From a virus: DNA of 52,474 nt. The position numbers and the translations under genes were made by a program. Positions 8,907 to 15,837 of the stretch are shown here, in pieces; the first letter of the stretch is position 1; the number at the start of each line of letters is the position of its first letter. The stretch covers positions 1 through 52,474 of the IMG/VR virus record IMGVR_UViG_3300037493_004638. One strand, written 5' to 3'. Below the pieces are notes generated by a model. It had not been told where the DNA came from, ran no database searches, and was given only the letters and a program-made list of their open reading frames with translations.

Positions 8907-9917
8907 GTGAGCGTCTCCAGCAAAATGCATCATCTCCTCGACAAGGCACCGCTACGTGCAGAGTCGAGGGAAGACGACGACAAGAAGGTGATCATCAAGA
9001 CGCTCCTCGCTGCCTTCAAGAAAGGTGGCTACGACGAGATGATGACGGCTGCCTACACGCTCGAAGGTCACGGCATCTCGAAGCAGATGCTGTCGAGTCT
9101 CTTGCTAGGGATGACCCGTACTGGCGAGTTGGGAGGCGTGTCCGTCCGGTTGACAGCCGACGAGAAGTGGCTGATCGACCAGTACGCCTACGACATCCGT
9201 GAGTGGGTCGTGCCCGTCGCCCGCGCTATTGCCCAAGGAGCGATGGCTGTGGCGAAGTCCCCGGCAGGCCGCGCCGCCCTCGCGTCAGCGGGAGAGTTTG
9301 CAGCGAAGGCTGTCGGTCGTGCCATCAAGCAAAAGGTGGATGCAAAGCAGCTCTCCCCCGACAAGTACCACGATGAGCATGGGCAGTGCCCTGATGGGTT
9401 CCGGCGCAACAGGGCTGGCACCAAGTGTGTGCCTGTGGGGAAAACCGAGTCCTCCTCCCTCAAAGCTGACGTCGAAGAGAACGCCTTCCACCACGGCACC
9501 ATCCGCCAGTGGCAAAACGGGCGCCACATGAAGAACGGCGCAAACTGGGAGCGCATCAAGACCGGGCGACCGCAGCAGCACGCGTCGAAGATGCCTACCG
9601 TCTTCGACGTCGTTCAGGGGAACGTCCCTCCTGACGCCCTCGGTCCTCCCATCGCGTCCATGCCATCCATCGGCGTCGTCGGTGCGTCGGTACCTGAGAT
9701 GTCCGTCAGCGAGGCGACCTTGATCCTTCAGGCCCAGCTTGAAGGTGAGGAGCACTTCGACGAGGACATCATGAAGATGGTGTTCGGCGTCTTGCGGAAG
9801 GTGACCGGGCGGAAGGAGCCATTGACGATCAAGGCTGCAACACCATCAGGCGTCACCCCCATCAACGTCTACCAGCAGCTTCGGAAGTCCAAGCGCACCC
9901 GTATGGCGGAGCGTTGA
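8907..9917 (+). CDS. Phage protein with CPDGFRRNRAGTKCVPVG motif (336 aa)
   Basis: GTG start at 8907 with GAGG seven bases upstream. An N-terminal helical region (LLAAFKKGGYDEMMTAAYTL) precedes an Ala-rich segment at about 95-145. Near residue 157 comes DEHGQCPDGFRRNRAGTKCV, a short two-cysteine motif seen in many phage structural or head-associated proteins, where its role is not established. The C-terminal ~90 residues (SVSEATLILQAQLEGEEHF) look like a separate domain with a basic tail. It ends with a TTGA overlap region just before the ATG of the next gene, consistent with coupling. Function unknown; association with the virion is a guess from the motif. Confidence 0.75.
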   Translation: MSVSSKMHHLLDKAPLRAESREDDDKKVIIKTLLAAFKKGGYDEMMTAAYTLEGHGISKQMLSSLLLGMTRTGELGGVSVRLTADEKWLIDQYAYDIREWVVPVARAIAQGAMAVAKSPAGRAALASAGEFAAKAVGRAIKQKVDAKQLSPDKYHDEHGQCPDGFRRNRAGTKCVPVGKTESSSLKADVEENAFHHGTIRQWQNGRHMKNGANWERIKTGRPQQHASKMPTVFDVVQGNVPPDALGPPIASMPSIGVVGASVPEMSVSEATLILQAQLEGEEHFDEDIMKMVFGVLRKVTGRKEPLTIKAATPSGVTPINVYQQLRKSKRTRMAER

Positions 9918-9919
9918 AC

Positions 9920-10438
9920 ATGAAGTCCCGCACTACCCCCAGCGCCAAAGTGCTCACGTCGATCGGTGTGATCGTCGTCGATATCCTCGATGAAAAGACG
10001 ACGAAGAGAGACCAAGGCGACCAGCCTCCGTCAGACATGACAATTTCCAACCTCAAGCAGGTCATCCGCGACGCTGAGGAGATCCTTGCCAACATCGATC
10101 CCAACACGGAACTGATGGGATGGGCGGAGGACAAGATCACGCAAGCCAAGGTCGCCGTCGACAGCGTCAAGAACTACGTCCTGAACGACTTCGTCGAGGA
10201 GTCGCGCATCGACGAGAAGATTCAGCCTCCCACATCTCCGAAGGGTCGAGCGGCCTTCAGCGCGAGCCTCGGCGGATGGTCGAAGGCAGCCTCGAAGGTT
10301 GCAGGCTCCTACAAAGACAAGCTGATGCAGGCGAACCCGAGAGAGATCGAAGACCAAGCGCTCCTTGGGGCCGACCTCGCCTCAGTGTCGAAGCTCCTTG
10401 CGGTGATTGCGGACCGGGCGGAGCGCCTCAAGAAGTAG
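9920..10438 (+). CDS. Small phage protein with the IDPNTELMGWAEDKI motif (172 aa)
   Basis: The ATG at 9920 has GGAG eight bases upstream, in the end of the preceding gene; a TTG six bases earlier is in frame but less likely. Residues about 45-85 contain DAEEILANIDPNTELMGWAE and AKVAVDSVKNYVLND. This matches a short helical motif (pattern E-L-x2-W-x3-KI-x2-A-x4-V-x3-Y) that I recognise from many tailed-phage proteins of unknown or virion function. A Pro-rich linker and a helical C-terminus (LGADLASVSKLLAVIADRAE) follow. Its 3' end overlaps by 11 bp the convergent HTH/zinc gene, so no terminator fits between them. Confidence 0.72.
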   Translation: MKSRTTPSAKVLTSIGVIVVDILDEKTTKRDQGDQPPSDMTISNLKQVIRDAEEILANIDPNTELMGWAEDKITQAKVAVDSVKNYVLNDFVEESRIDEKIQPPTSPKGRAAFSASLGGWSKAASKVAGSYKDKLMQANPREIEDQALLGADLASVSKLLAVIADRAERLKK

Positions 10439-10943
10439 GGATGGCCTCGTCAGTTTTCCCTGTCTTCTTCGCGCGCCGCTTCTTGGGCGCGTCTTCAATT
10501 TCAGTGTCCTCGCCGGTGTTCAGGTCGTCCGGCGGCGTTCCTGCGGGGACTTTCAAGCCGTCCGTCAGGCCGAAGTGGTACAGGCGCCCCCAGAGGTGCC
10601 AACCGCTGGAGAAGCCTGCTTTCTCGGCGGCAGCCGCGTAGGAACCACCTGTGCGAAGGACTCCGAGTGCCACGTTCACTCGAAGCATCGCGTTCTCGTA
10701 GCGGTTCTTGTGCAGACACTCGCGAGAGCAGAACTGCGCTCGCAAGGTCTGGCAGATCTTCCCGCACGTGAGACACGCCGAACGGTCAGCAGCCCCGCGC
10801 CCTCGTCCTCGTGTTGGCACTCCCGCAACAGCCAGCGTCTTGCGGACCCACTCGTGCGAACGATTGAGTGCCCCAGCGACCTCGCGAAGGTCTTTCCCGA
10901 GACCGTACAGCGTGACGGCCTGTTCTTGGATCGGAGTGAGCAT
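10428..10943 (-). CDS. HTH plus zinc-ribbon DNA-binding protein, likely regulator
   Basis: 171 aa. Residues about 5-40 (IQEQAVTLYGLGKDLREVAG, LNRSHEWVRKTLAVAG) read as a helix-turn-helix of the resolvase/sigma-like type. Residues 57-76 have cysteines at 57, 60, 64, 72 and 76 (CLTCGKIC, FCSREC), a small zinc finger. A second helical repeat (LRTGGSYAAAAEKAGFSSG) at about 95-115 could be another HTH, followed by an acidic then Lys/Arg-rich tail. The ATG at 10943 has AGGAAG just upstream. A perfect 8-bp inverted repeat lies 13 bp upstream of the start, suggesting autoregulation and control of the divergent small genes (inference). Confidence 0.78.
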   Translation of the reverse strand: MLTPIQEQAVTLYGLGKDLREVAGALNRSHEWVRKTLAVAGVPTRGRGRGAADRSACLTCGKICQTLRAQFCSRECLHKNRYENAMLRVNVALGVLRTGGSYAAAAEKAGFSSGWHLWGRLYHFGLTDGLKVPAGTPPDDLNTGEDTEIEDAPKKRRAKKTGKTDEAIPTS

Positions 10944-10955
10944 CTCTTCCTGTAG

Positions 10956-10980
10956 CTGTTACAGGACTGTTGTGTAACAG
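10956..10980. promoter_or_regulatory. Operator-like inverted repeat CTGTTACA-9-TGTAACAG
   Basis: CTGTTACA (10956-10963) and TGTAACAG (10973-10980) are perfect reverse complements separated by 9 bp, giving a 17-bp centre-to-centre distance typical of dimeric HTH repressors. It sits in the gap between the HTH gene (start 10943, leftwards) and a small rightward gene (start 11012). A TTGACT -35-like hexamer lies on the minus strand at 10997-10992. No T-tract follows, so it is not a terminator. Confidence 0.55.
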
Positions 10981-11011
10981 TAAGAGCACGCAGTCAACTG
11001 CGGAGGCAAGC

Positions 11012-11170
11012 GTGAACCCATCCCCGAACCAAATCGTGCTGACGAGCAGATCCTACGGTGGGGATCTGCTTTGGGAAGCGTGGCGGATGTCCGTCGAGGG
11101 CTTCAGGTGTGTTGCTGCCGGTCTTGATGTGGCTCAAGTGTTGAAAGACGCTCGGATGGAGAAGAGATGA
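11012..11170 (+). CDS. Small protein of unknown function (52 aa)
   Basis: GTG start at 11012 with a strong GGAGG six bases upstream; the longer open frame beginning at 10970 would run through the inverted repeat and has no ribosome binding site. The product (QIVLTSRSYGGDLLWEAWRM, then DVAQVLKDARMEKR) is short and probably all helical. Its last codons overlap the next gene's ATG (ATGA), so the two small genes form a coupled pair. Early-expressed small phage proteins often look like this, but there is no specific evidence of function. Confidence 0.6.
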   Translation: MNPSPNQIVLTSRSYGGDLLWEAWRMSVEGFRCVAAGLDVAQVLKDARMEKR

Positions 11171-11376
11171 ACGCAAGCGAGTCAGGTGCGGCCCTGCTGC
11201 GAGGACGCCGGATGCAAACGGGCAAGTGCCCAGACCACGGGATCGTCCTTGTCACGAAGGGCGACATGGTCGAAGGGGAGCAGGTCGTCGGTCGGGTCTA
11301 CAGGTGCCCGAAGGACGGGTGCGAGTTCGAGGCGGTCGCTCGCAGCGGGTCTCGGCTGATGAAGCTGCTGCGCTAG
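11167..11376 (+). CDS. Small zinc-ribbon-like protein (69 aa)
   Basis: The ATG overlaps the stop of the upstream gene (ATGA). Residues 21-53 contain CPDHG and CPKDGCEFEA, a CPxH...CPxxxC arrangement suggesting a one-metal zinc ribbon, followed by a basic end (RSGSRLMKLLR). This is the last plus-strand gene. It overlaps by 4 bp the convergent gene ending at 11373, so the strand switch is tail to tail with no intergenic space. It could bind nucleic acid or a host protein; no family assigned. Confidence 0.62.
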   Translation: MNASESGAALLRGRRMQTGKCPDHGIVLVTKGDMVEGEQVVGRVYRCPKDGCEFEAVARSGSRLMKLLR

Positions 11377-11624
11377 GCTGCGCGGGTCTCTTCGGAAGAA
11401 GAGGGTGAGGACAATTCGGCAACACGGGCCCGATGCGCGCGCTTCATTTCAAGAGCGCGTTCAAGTTCCTGCATGGCGAGGTCAATAGCGGTCTTGACAC
11501 GGCTGTCGTTGCTGGGTGCAGCAGAGACGGTGACCTTCTGACTGACTGGGCGAGCGACACTGACTTGGGAAACAGCAGTCTCAGCAGAGTCGGTGCTGAA
11601 GTTCCAGCGGGTCGCTACGTCCAT
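11373..11624 (-). CDS. Small protein of unknown function (83 aa)
   Basis: ATG start at 11624. The N-terminal half is Ser/Val-rich (SVARPVSQKVTVSAAPSN). The second half is one amphipathic helix (KTAIDLAMQELERALEMK) with a short Ser/Glu tail. The gene ends converging on the plus-strand zinc-ribbon gene, with a 4-bp overlap. Nothing identifies a family. The spacing and correct orientation relative to the minus-strand operon support it as real, but evidence is limited to an open frame. Confidence 0.5.
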   Translation of the reverse strand: MDVATRWNFSTDSAETAVSQVSVARPVSQKVTVSAAPSNDSRVKTAIDLAMQELERALEMKRAHRARVAELSSPSSSEETRAA

Positions 11625-11697
11625 GTTGCACCTCTTCAGGTCGAGTCTTCAAGAATTGCGCGACGGTTGCAACCGTCTCGACACTTCTACGCCTGTG

Positions 11698-12039
11698 TCA
11701 AGACCGACCCTTGCCATTGGTCAAAGCGTGACGCTCCAGTTTGTCAACACTACCGACCAGTCGCTCCAGCAGGGAATTTGATTCTGAACCCAACGCGGTC
11801 TGCTCCTTGACCACCGCAAGCAGCTTCTCCGCCATGCGTTCCGTGTCGGCGACCCTCTTGCTCTGGTCGTCCCCGCGTGCCTTCTCGGCAGCAGCGACAA
11901 GAGCTGCCTGCGCAACGACCTGCGTGTGCAGTTCGTTGTTGTTTCGCCACAGGAAAACGACAGCGATCATAGGGGCCACGATGAGGAGGCCCGCAACGCC
12001 GTAGGTCTTCATGATCAGAGCGAGCAGTTCCTCAGGCAT
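11698..12039 (-). CDS. Small membrane protein with coiled-coil tail, holin or spanin candidate (113 aa)
   Basis: The ATG at 12039 (MPEELLALIMKTYG) has AGGAGG nine bases upstream, so I prefer it over the in-frame start at 12192, which would overlap the neighbour. Residues about 13-31 (GVAGLLIVAPMIAVVFLW) form one hydrophobic membrane segment. The rest is a long charged helix (ELHTQVVAQAALVAAAEKAR and on), likely cytoplasmic or periplasmic coiled coil. One membrane segment plus coiled coil is compatible with a pinholin, an XhlA-like lysis helper or an i-spanin, but no endolysin is seen nearby to decide it. The function is therefore inference from topology only. Confidence 0.65.
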   Translation of the reverse strand: MPEELLALIMKTYGVAGLLIVAPMIAVVFLWRNNNELHTQVVAQAALVAAAEKARGDDQSKRVADTERMAEKLLAVVKEQTALGSESNSLLERLVGSVDKLERHALTNGKGRS

Positions 12040-12077
12040 TGGCGATCCTCCTGACTGAACAAGACTAGCGAACGGGG

Positions 12078-12413
12078 TCAGGAACGCGAATCCGTTGTGT
12101 TGGAGGACGAAAGGTGTCTCTCCGACTTCATGGAGTTCAGGTGCCGCTGGAGCCTCTCCGCCTTGACGGCGAAGCCGCTGACGGCGTTGCACGCATCTTC
12201 GAGGTAGAGGGTCGATATTTCGTGCAGGATCTTTGCTGTTTTTTCGTCCAATTGAACATTCTCAAAGCGAGAGTGATCAGGGAAGTCGTTGAAGACTGCC
12301 TGCAGCACGCGCAACCACTCGTGCAGGTCATCGTTCCAAGCCTCCAACGGAGGCTTCGGCTTCGCCGACGGCTTCAGGAAATTCCAGAACGAAGCGATCC
12401 ACCGAAACATCAT
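12078..12413 (-). CDS. Protein of unknown function (111 aa), helical
   Basis: ATG start at 12413 overlaps the stop of the HNH gene (ATGA). The N-terminus (MFRWIASFWNFLKPSAKP) is aromatic and hydrophobic and could be a short membrane-associated helix. The remainder is predicted mainly helical (HEWLRVLQAVFNDFPDH, TAKILHEISTLYLEDACNAV). It sits between an HNH endonuclease and the holin-like gene. No family recognised. A peripheral membrane role with the lysis-type neighbour is possible, but the sequence does not show it. Confidence 0.6.
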   Translation of the reverse strand: MMFRWIASFWNFLKPSAKPKPPLEAWNDDLHEWLRVLQAVFNDFPDHSRFENVQLDEKTAKILHEISTLYLEDACNAVSGFAVKAERLQRHLNSMKSERHLSSSNTTDSRS

Positions 12414-12916
12414 GTCCCTGAAGTAACAGGCCGAGTCTTTCTTTCAGAGGAACTTTTGCGGATGTGGCACGGCACACACAAGGTCTGATAGGTGTCCACT
12501 CCACCCGATGACTCCCCGACAGCGACCCCTCCGCCCTGCGAGACCGGCACCATATGGTCTGCCTCCCACAGAGCGAGGTGCCTCGACTGATGAGCTGGGA
12601 ACCCTCTCTCCACGCCGACCCGCTCTCGCTCCTCCAAGGAGAGGTCAAACAGACGCCGACGGAGGGCGAGCGTGTCGAGCTGGCAGCTTGCGCAGAAGCC
12701 CTTGTCTCGCAGGAAGACTTGGGACCGCAGGTACGCGGTGTCGCTCCGTAGCCGCCACTCGTGGACGCAATTCGGACCGCAATAGGTGCGCTGGGGTGGA
12801 AAGACTTCGTGGGCACACCAGCGGCACAAACGCCCACCGTGGGCTCCTCGTTTTGATGGTGGGGCGTCGGCGGAGGTCAGACGGCGTGTCGTGCTCAAGG
12901 TCGCCTTCCGCAACAC
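12410..12916 (-). CDS. HNH endonuclease with double zinc ribbon
   Basis: Start uncertain: GTG at 12916 (168 aa) is proposed because the open frame further upstream lies inside the preceding gene. Residues C31, C34, C46 and C50 form an N-terminal zinc knuckle (CRWCAHEVFP, CGPNC). The HNH domain has CASC at 75-78, the D120-H121 pair in EADHMVPV, and CVPCHIRKS at 147-155, giving C147, C150, H151 and K154. These fit the ββα-metal fold of HNH nucleases. The gene overlaps both neighbours by short coupled overlaps. It may be a homing-type nuclease or a packaging-associated nicking enzyme; its place in an accessory block favours the former (inference). Confidence 0.78.
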   Translation of the reverse strand: MLRKATLSTTRRLTSADAPPSKRGAHGGRLCRWCAHEVFPPQRTYCGPNCVHEWRLRSDTAYLRSQVFLRDKGFCASCQLDTLALRRRLFDLSLEERERVGVERGFPAHQSRHLALWEADHMVPVSQGGGVAVGESSGGVDTYQTLCVPCHIRKSSSERKTRPVTSGT

Positions 12917-13260
12917 AAGCAAATGACCCCAGTGACACTGATCGTCCAAGGGCCTGAGCATCGAAGGCACCGAGGGGCCTGAACCACAGGTTTTGCAGGC
13001 TTGGGGCGTGACCACAGGACCGGCCCCGCAGCAGTCCGCTCCCGAATGATGATGCTGCGCAGGTCCATCCACGCGAGGGTGTTGCTCAGAACAGCAAGGG
13101 AAAACTCAGGAATCAGCGTCCGCAGTTCTCGCACCGTCATCGGGCGCTTGAGGACTGCGGTGATACGCGCCGCCCACACCTGCCAACGCGGGTCGTCCGA
13201 CGCGGGGATATGCTCCTCCGCCAACCGAGATGGATGCGCTTTTTTTCGTTCCTCGACCAT
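12895..13260 (-). CDS. Winged-helix plus zinc-ribbon protein (121 aa)
   Basis: ATG start at 13260. Residues about 27-85 (WAARITAVLKRPMTVRELRT, FSLAVLSNTLAWMDLRSIII) have the helix spacing of a winged helix domain. The C-terminus carries cysteines at 98, 101, 114, 116 and 117 (CLRCSGPW, ICLCCGRRP), a small zinc ribbon. The combination suggests a DNA-binding regulator or a helper of the HNH gene that follows, with which it overlaps by about 22 bp. A 65-bp gap separates it from the upstream YkgJ-type gene, where a promoter could lie. Confidence 0.65.
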   Translation of the reverse strand: MVEERKKAHPSRLAEEHIPASDDPRWQVWAARITAVLKRPMTVRELRTLIPEFSLAVLSNTLAWMDLRSIIIRERTAAGPVLWSRPKPAKPVVQAPRCLRCSGPWTISVTGVICLCCGRRP

Positions 13261-13325
13261 GTAGAAAAGGTTCTACACAGACTGAAGGTTTGCAAACAGC
13301 AGTCCATTCGCAAACTCTCGTAAGT

Positions 13326-14033
13326 TCATGTTTGTGGCACGTCGATCGTCACCATCCCGGCAGGGACTTCGGACGGAGGCATCTCCTCCTCGCTGAGAGA
13401 GTCCATGATGTGCATCGTCCATGAGCGGATGTCGGCCATCCCTTGCGGGGGAGCTTCGGCGAGCGTCTTGATGAACCCTGCCTCCCCTTCGGTGATGAGC
13501 CTGATGGCCCACAGGACCGCGACAGGGATCGGGGCGATGAGGGGAGGGTACCCGCGCTGCTTCGAGAGCCGGAGGGCCTCCTCGATCGCCTCAAGGTCGA
13601 ACGCCTGCGTGTTTATGCGAGCAACAGTCTTCTCTCCGGCCTCAGACGAACAGTTCGAGGGCTGGGAGACCGCGAAGTAGGTGCGGCACGGCGTGGGGCG
13701 CACGGCGTAGATGGAGCAGGACCGTTGCCCATCAAGGAAGACACACGGAGTGTTCGTGTTGAAGTGCGCAGTCCGGTCGTACTGGAGCTTCTGGGTCGCG
13801 TTGTAGAGGTTCCGCGAGATTGCGCCGAGGGCCTGAGGCGGAAGCTGCAGCAGGGTTTCCGCGATGGCGATGGCTTCGGGGAGGCTGATGAAGATCATCA
13901 GGTTGCAGCAGTGCGAGCACCCCTTGCGACAGGTGGTGCCGTTCTCAGTTGCCAACTTCTGGATCGCCGGTTCCTGCTCCTCGTAGAGCTTCAGCATCCG
14001 GTGGCCCAACCTCTTCGCGTCCTTGTCCTGCAT
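13326..14033 (-). CDS. YkgJ-family cysteine-cluster protein
   Basis: 235 aa from ATG 14033, chosen because AGGAG lies seven bases upstream; a longer open frame extends to 14216 without support. The N-terminal cluster has C35, C39, C42 and C43 (CRKGCSHCC), followed by C97, C106, C116 and C128 (CVFLDGQRSCSIYAVRPTPC). This is the diagnostic layout of the UPF0153/YkgJ family (CxxxCxxCC, then CxxL...C.IY..RP..C), annotated as zinc- or iron-chelating. The exact reaction is unknown. Such genes occur sporadically in phages. It overlaps the upstream methyltransferase gene by 89 bp in a different frame, so the two are expressed together. Confidence 0.85.
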   Translation of the reverse strand: MQDKDAKRLGHRMLKLYEEQEPAIQKLATENGTTCRKGCSHCCNLMIFISLPEAIAIAETLLQLPPQALGAISRNLYNATQKLQYDRTAHFNTNTPCVFLDGQRSCSIYAVRPTPCRTYFAVSQPSNCSSEAGEKTVARINTQAFDLEAIEEALRLSKQRGYPPLIAPIPVAVLWAIRLITEGEAGFIKTLAEAPPQGMADIRSWTMHIMDSLSEEEMPPSEVPAGMVTIDVPQT

Positions 14034-14700
14034 CTGTGTCTCCTGTCGTTGCCGCTTTCGGCGTCCGTGGTTTGCGAGGTCGCTTCTCTGTCGACTTCGG
14101 ATTTCGCACTTCACTCGGGGTGGAGGCAAGCACTTCCACTCGTCCTGACGCACGCTTTCCGAGGTGGTACCCGTGCCACACCATCCACGCGTAGGACGTG
14201 CTGTCCGTCTGCCCATCTGGCGTGAAGGAGGGCCTGTCGGGGATGACGTAGACGTCTGGGCAGTCGCCGGTGAGCCACAAGCTGCGCTCGGCGCCAGACA
14301 GGTAGTTCAAGCGAAGCAGGAAGCAGACGCTGGTCGCATGCTGACGAGCGACGTGCAGGAATTCCGTCGCCAGCGAGAACGGTGGATTGGAGATGATGAC
14401 GTCGAAGGGAGTCGTCGGAAGGGGCGTCGTGCAGAAGTTCCCGATGAGAGGCGCGCGACCCGTCAGGAGATGCAGGGCCGAGGCGTGTTCGGCGTTCACC
14501 TCAGATGCCGTCCAGCGGACCTTGGAGCCGTAGGCCGGATGCGCGCTGGTGGCCTCAATGAGAGCGCCCGCTCCAGCTCCCGCATCAAGCCAATTCCCCA
14601 CCGGGAGGACTTGCTTGTCGAGAAGCCGGGCGAGCACCCAAGGCGGGGTCGGGTAGGACTCGTGGGGCGATCGGGCCCCGCCACGCTTCGTGCTGCTCAT
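13945..14700 (-). CDS. DNA N6-adenine methyltransferase
   Basis: 251 aa. Motif I, DAGAGAGALIEA, at residues 39-50 binds S-adenosylmethionine. The catalytic motif IV NPPF at 105-108 defines an amino-methyltransferase, most likely N6-adenine. YPTPPWVLARLLD at 16-28 is the usual N-terminal FxTP-like motif X. Residues after ~190 form a basic, low-complexity Arg/Thr/Pro tail that is encoded in the stretch overlapping the YkgJ-type gene. No restriction endonuclease is adjacent, so it is an orphan methyltransferase. Protection of phage DNA from host restriction is the usual explanation (inference). Its target sequence cannot be read from the protein. Confidence 0.87.
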   Translation of the reverse strand: MSSTKRGGARSPHESYPTPPWVLARLLDKQVLPVGNWLDAGAGAGALIEATSAHPAYGSKVRWTASEVNAEHASALHLLTGRAPLIGNFCTTPLPTTPFDVIISNPPFSLATEFLHVARQHATSVCFLLRLNYLSGAERSLWLTGDCPDVYVIPDRPSFTPDGQTDSTSYAWMVWHGYHLGKRASGRVEVLASTPSEVRNPKSTEKRPRKPRTPKAATTGDTDAGQGREEVGPPDAEALRGAGTGDPEVGN

Positions 14701-14730
14701 GGCGGGGTCGTAACACGCTTCTTGGAAAAC

Positions 14731-15387
14731 TCAGCCCCGTCCCATCCGGGCGAGAATCTCGTCGAGGCGAGCATCGAGGTCGCCCGGTTCGGCGCTCGCG
14801 GCAAGGGGTTTGACCAAGCGGAGCTTGGGCTGCTTCTTCTTCCCGCTGCCCACGACCTGCGTCCACGAGCCGTCCTTGTCCTTCTGCCAGACTGTGCCGT
14901 CCTTGCGGGTGGACCTGTCGCCGACTTTGGCCCCTCGGTTCTTGGCCTTGAAGGACTGCTGCTGGGCCTGCTGCTTCCAACCCTTGGGGCGGGTGCCCTT
15001 CGGAGTGTTCTTCGTGGTCTGGTCTGAGGACGTCGAGGCGTGACCCCGGTCGTACCCGCTCTGATTGGCCGCAGCCACGGAGTTCTTGAACGCGCTCCAG
15101 CGGTCCTTCGCTCCTTTGACCTTCCCTTGAGCCTTCCCGATCTGGTGGGCAACAGTTCGGACCAGCTTGCCGACCTTGCCGAAGAAGTCTTTCTCATCGA
15201 GAGAGAAGCCCTCGTCGGACTCGGACATCTCGATGAGCACGTCAGCGTACTCCTCCAGCGAGTCGACCTCTATGTCGATGTTGTGCTCGGCGAGGATGAG
15301 TTCAGCCTGCGTGAAGCTTCTGACCAGCTCGGCCTCGTCGAGGTGGAGGAGGATCGCGTCCATCTGCAAGTTCACGTCTGCGTTCAT
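14731..15387 (-). CDS. Protein of unknown function (218 aa), basic and Lys/Gln-rich
   Basis: ATG at 15387. The first 60 residues are acidic and helical (MDAILLHLDEAELVRSFTQA, EYADVLIEMSESDEG). The middle (KVGKLVRTVAHQIGKAQGKV) is amphipathic. Residues about 115-190 are strongly basic and Lys/Gln/Gly-rich, with KDGTVWQKDKDGSWTQV reminiscent of a short beta-hairpin. The end (GDLDARLDEILARMGRG) is a short acidic helix. The charge split and low complexity resemble small phage DNA-associated or internal head proteins, but no family is recognised. It follows the zinc-ribbon gene with a 37-bp gap, in the same operon direction. Confidence 0.65.
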   Translation of the reverse strand: MNADVNLQMDAILLHLDEAELVRSFTQAELILAEHNIDIEVDSLEEYADVLIEMSESDEGFSLDEKDFFGKVGKLVRTVAHQIGKAQGKVKGAKDRWSAFKNSVAAANQSGYDRGHASTSSDQTTKNTPKGTRPKGWKQQAQQQSFKAKNRGAKVGDRSTRKDGTVWQKDKDGSWTQVVGSGKKKQPKLRLVKPLAASAEPGDLDARLDEILARMGRG

Positions 15388-15424
15388 GATGCGGCCTCTG
15401 GTGGATCTTCTGAACAGGAACGGA

Positions 15425-15811
15425 TCAGCGACTCTTCCGGGCTTTGACGGCCATCTTCTGGAGCTTCATGCGGCCCTTCGCGACGTCGCCCTTGCCCATC
15501 TTCTTGGCGCCGATCCACGCCGCGAGACCTTCAGGGCTGGTGGCACCCTTCTTCTTGAGCTGGCCGACGAGCTTCTTGAATTTGCTCATTGCCTTCTCGT
15601 GCAGGTCACCGTCTTCGCACTGGCAGGACTCGTCGATGCCCTCTTCGATCGACTCGTACATATCGTCGGCGCACGCTTCGCAGAGCATCTCGCCGTCTTC
15701 ACCCTCGATGATTTCTTCTTCCTCCAGCTCGCAGCCGCAGTTTTCGCACATGTCCATGCCTTCGAGACGGAGGCGCATGACTTCGAGGTTGTGAGCAATT
15801 CCGGGCAGCAT
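15425..15811 (-). CDS. Acidic zinc-ribbon protein with AAWIG motif (128 aa)
   Basis: ATG at 15811. Residues 22-47 have MCENCGCE and LCEACADD, giving C22, C25, C44 and C47, a rubredoxin-like zinc knuckle embedded in a very acidic stretch. The C-terminus becomes basic and carries SPEGLAAWIGAKKMGKG (about 92-108), a motif I recognise from many phage proteins (LAAWIGxKKxGK). A variant, RLAFWIGLRAAG, ends the next gene upstream. The motif's role is not established. The two genes are separated by 26 bp and probably co-expressed. Confidence 0.7.
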   Translation of the reverse strand: MLPGIAHNLEVMRLRLEGMDMCENCGCELEEEEIIEGEDGEMLCEACADDMYESIEEGIDESCQCEDGDLHEKAMSKFKKLVGQLKKKGATSPEGLAAWIGAKKMGKGDVAKGRMKLQKMAVKARKSR

Positions 15812-15837
15812 TGAGAACTCCTGTAGTGAGGGGATGG

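Noticed and set aside
12917-13072. N-terminal extension of the HNH gene containing HHHSGADCCG
   Set aside because: This part lies inside the winged-helix gene in another frame and has no ribosome binding site; the HNH fold is complete without it.
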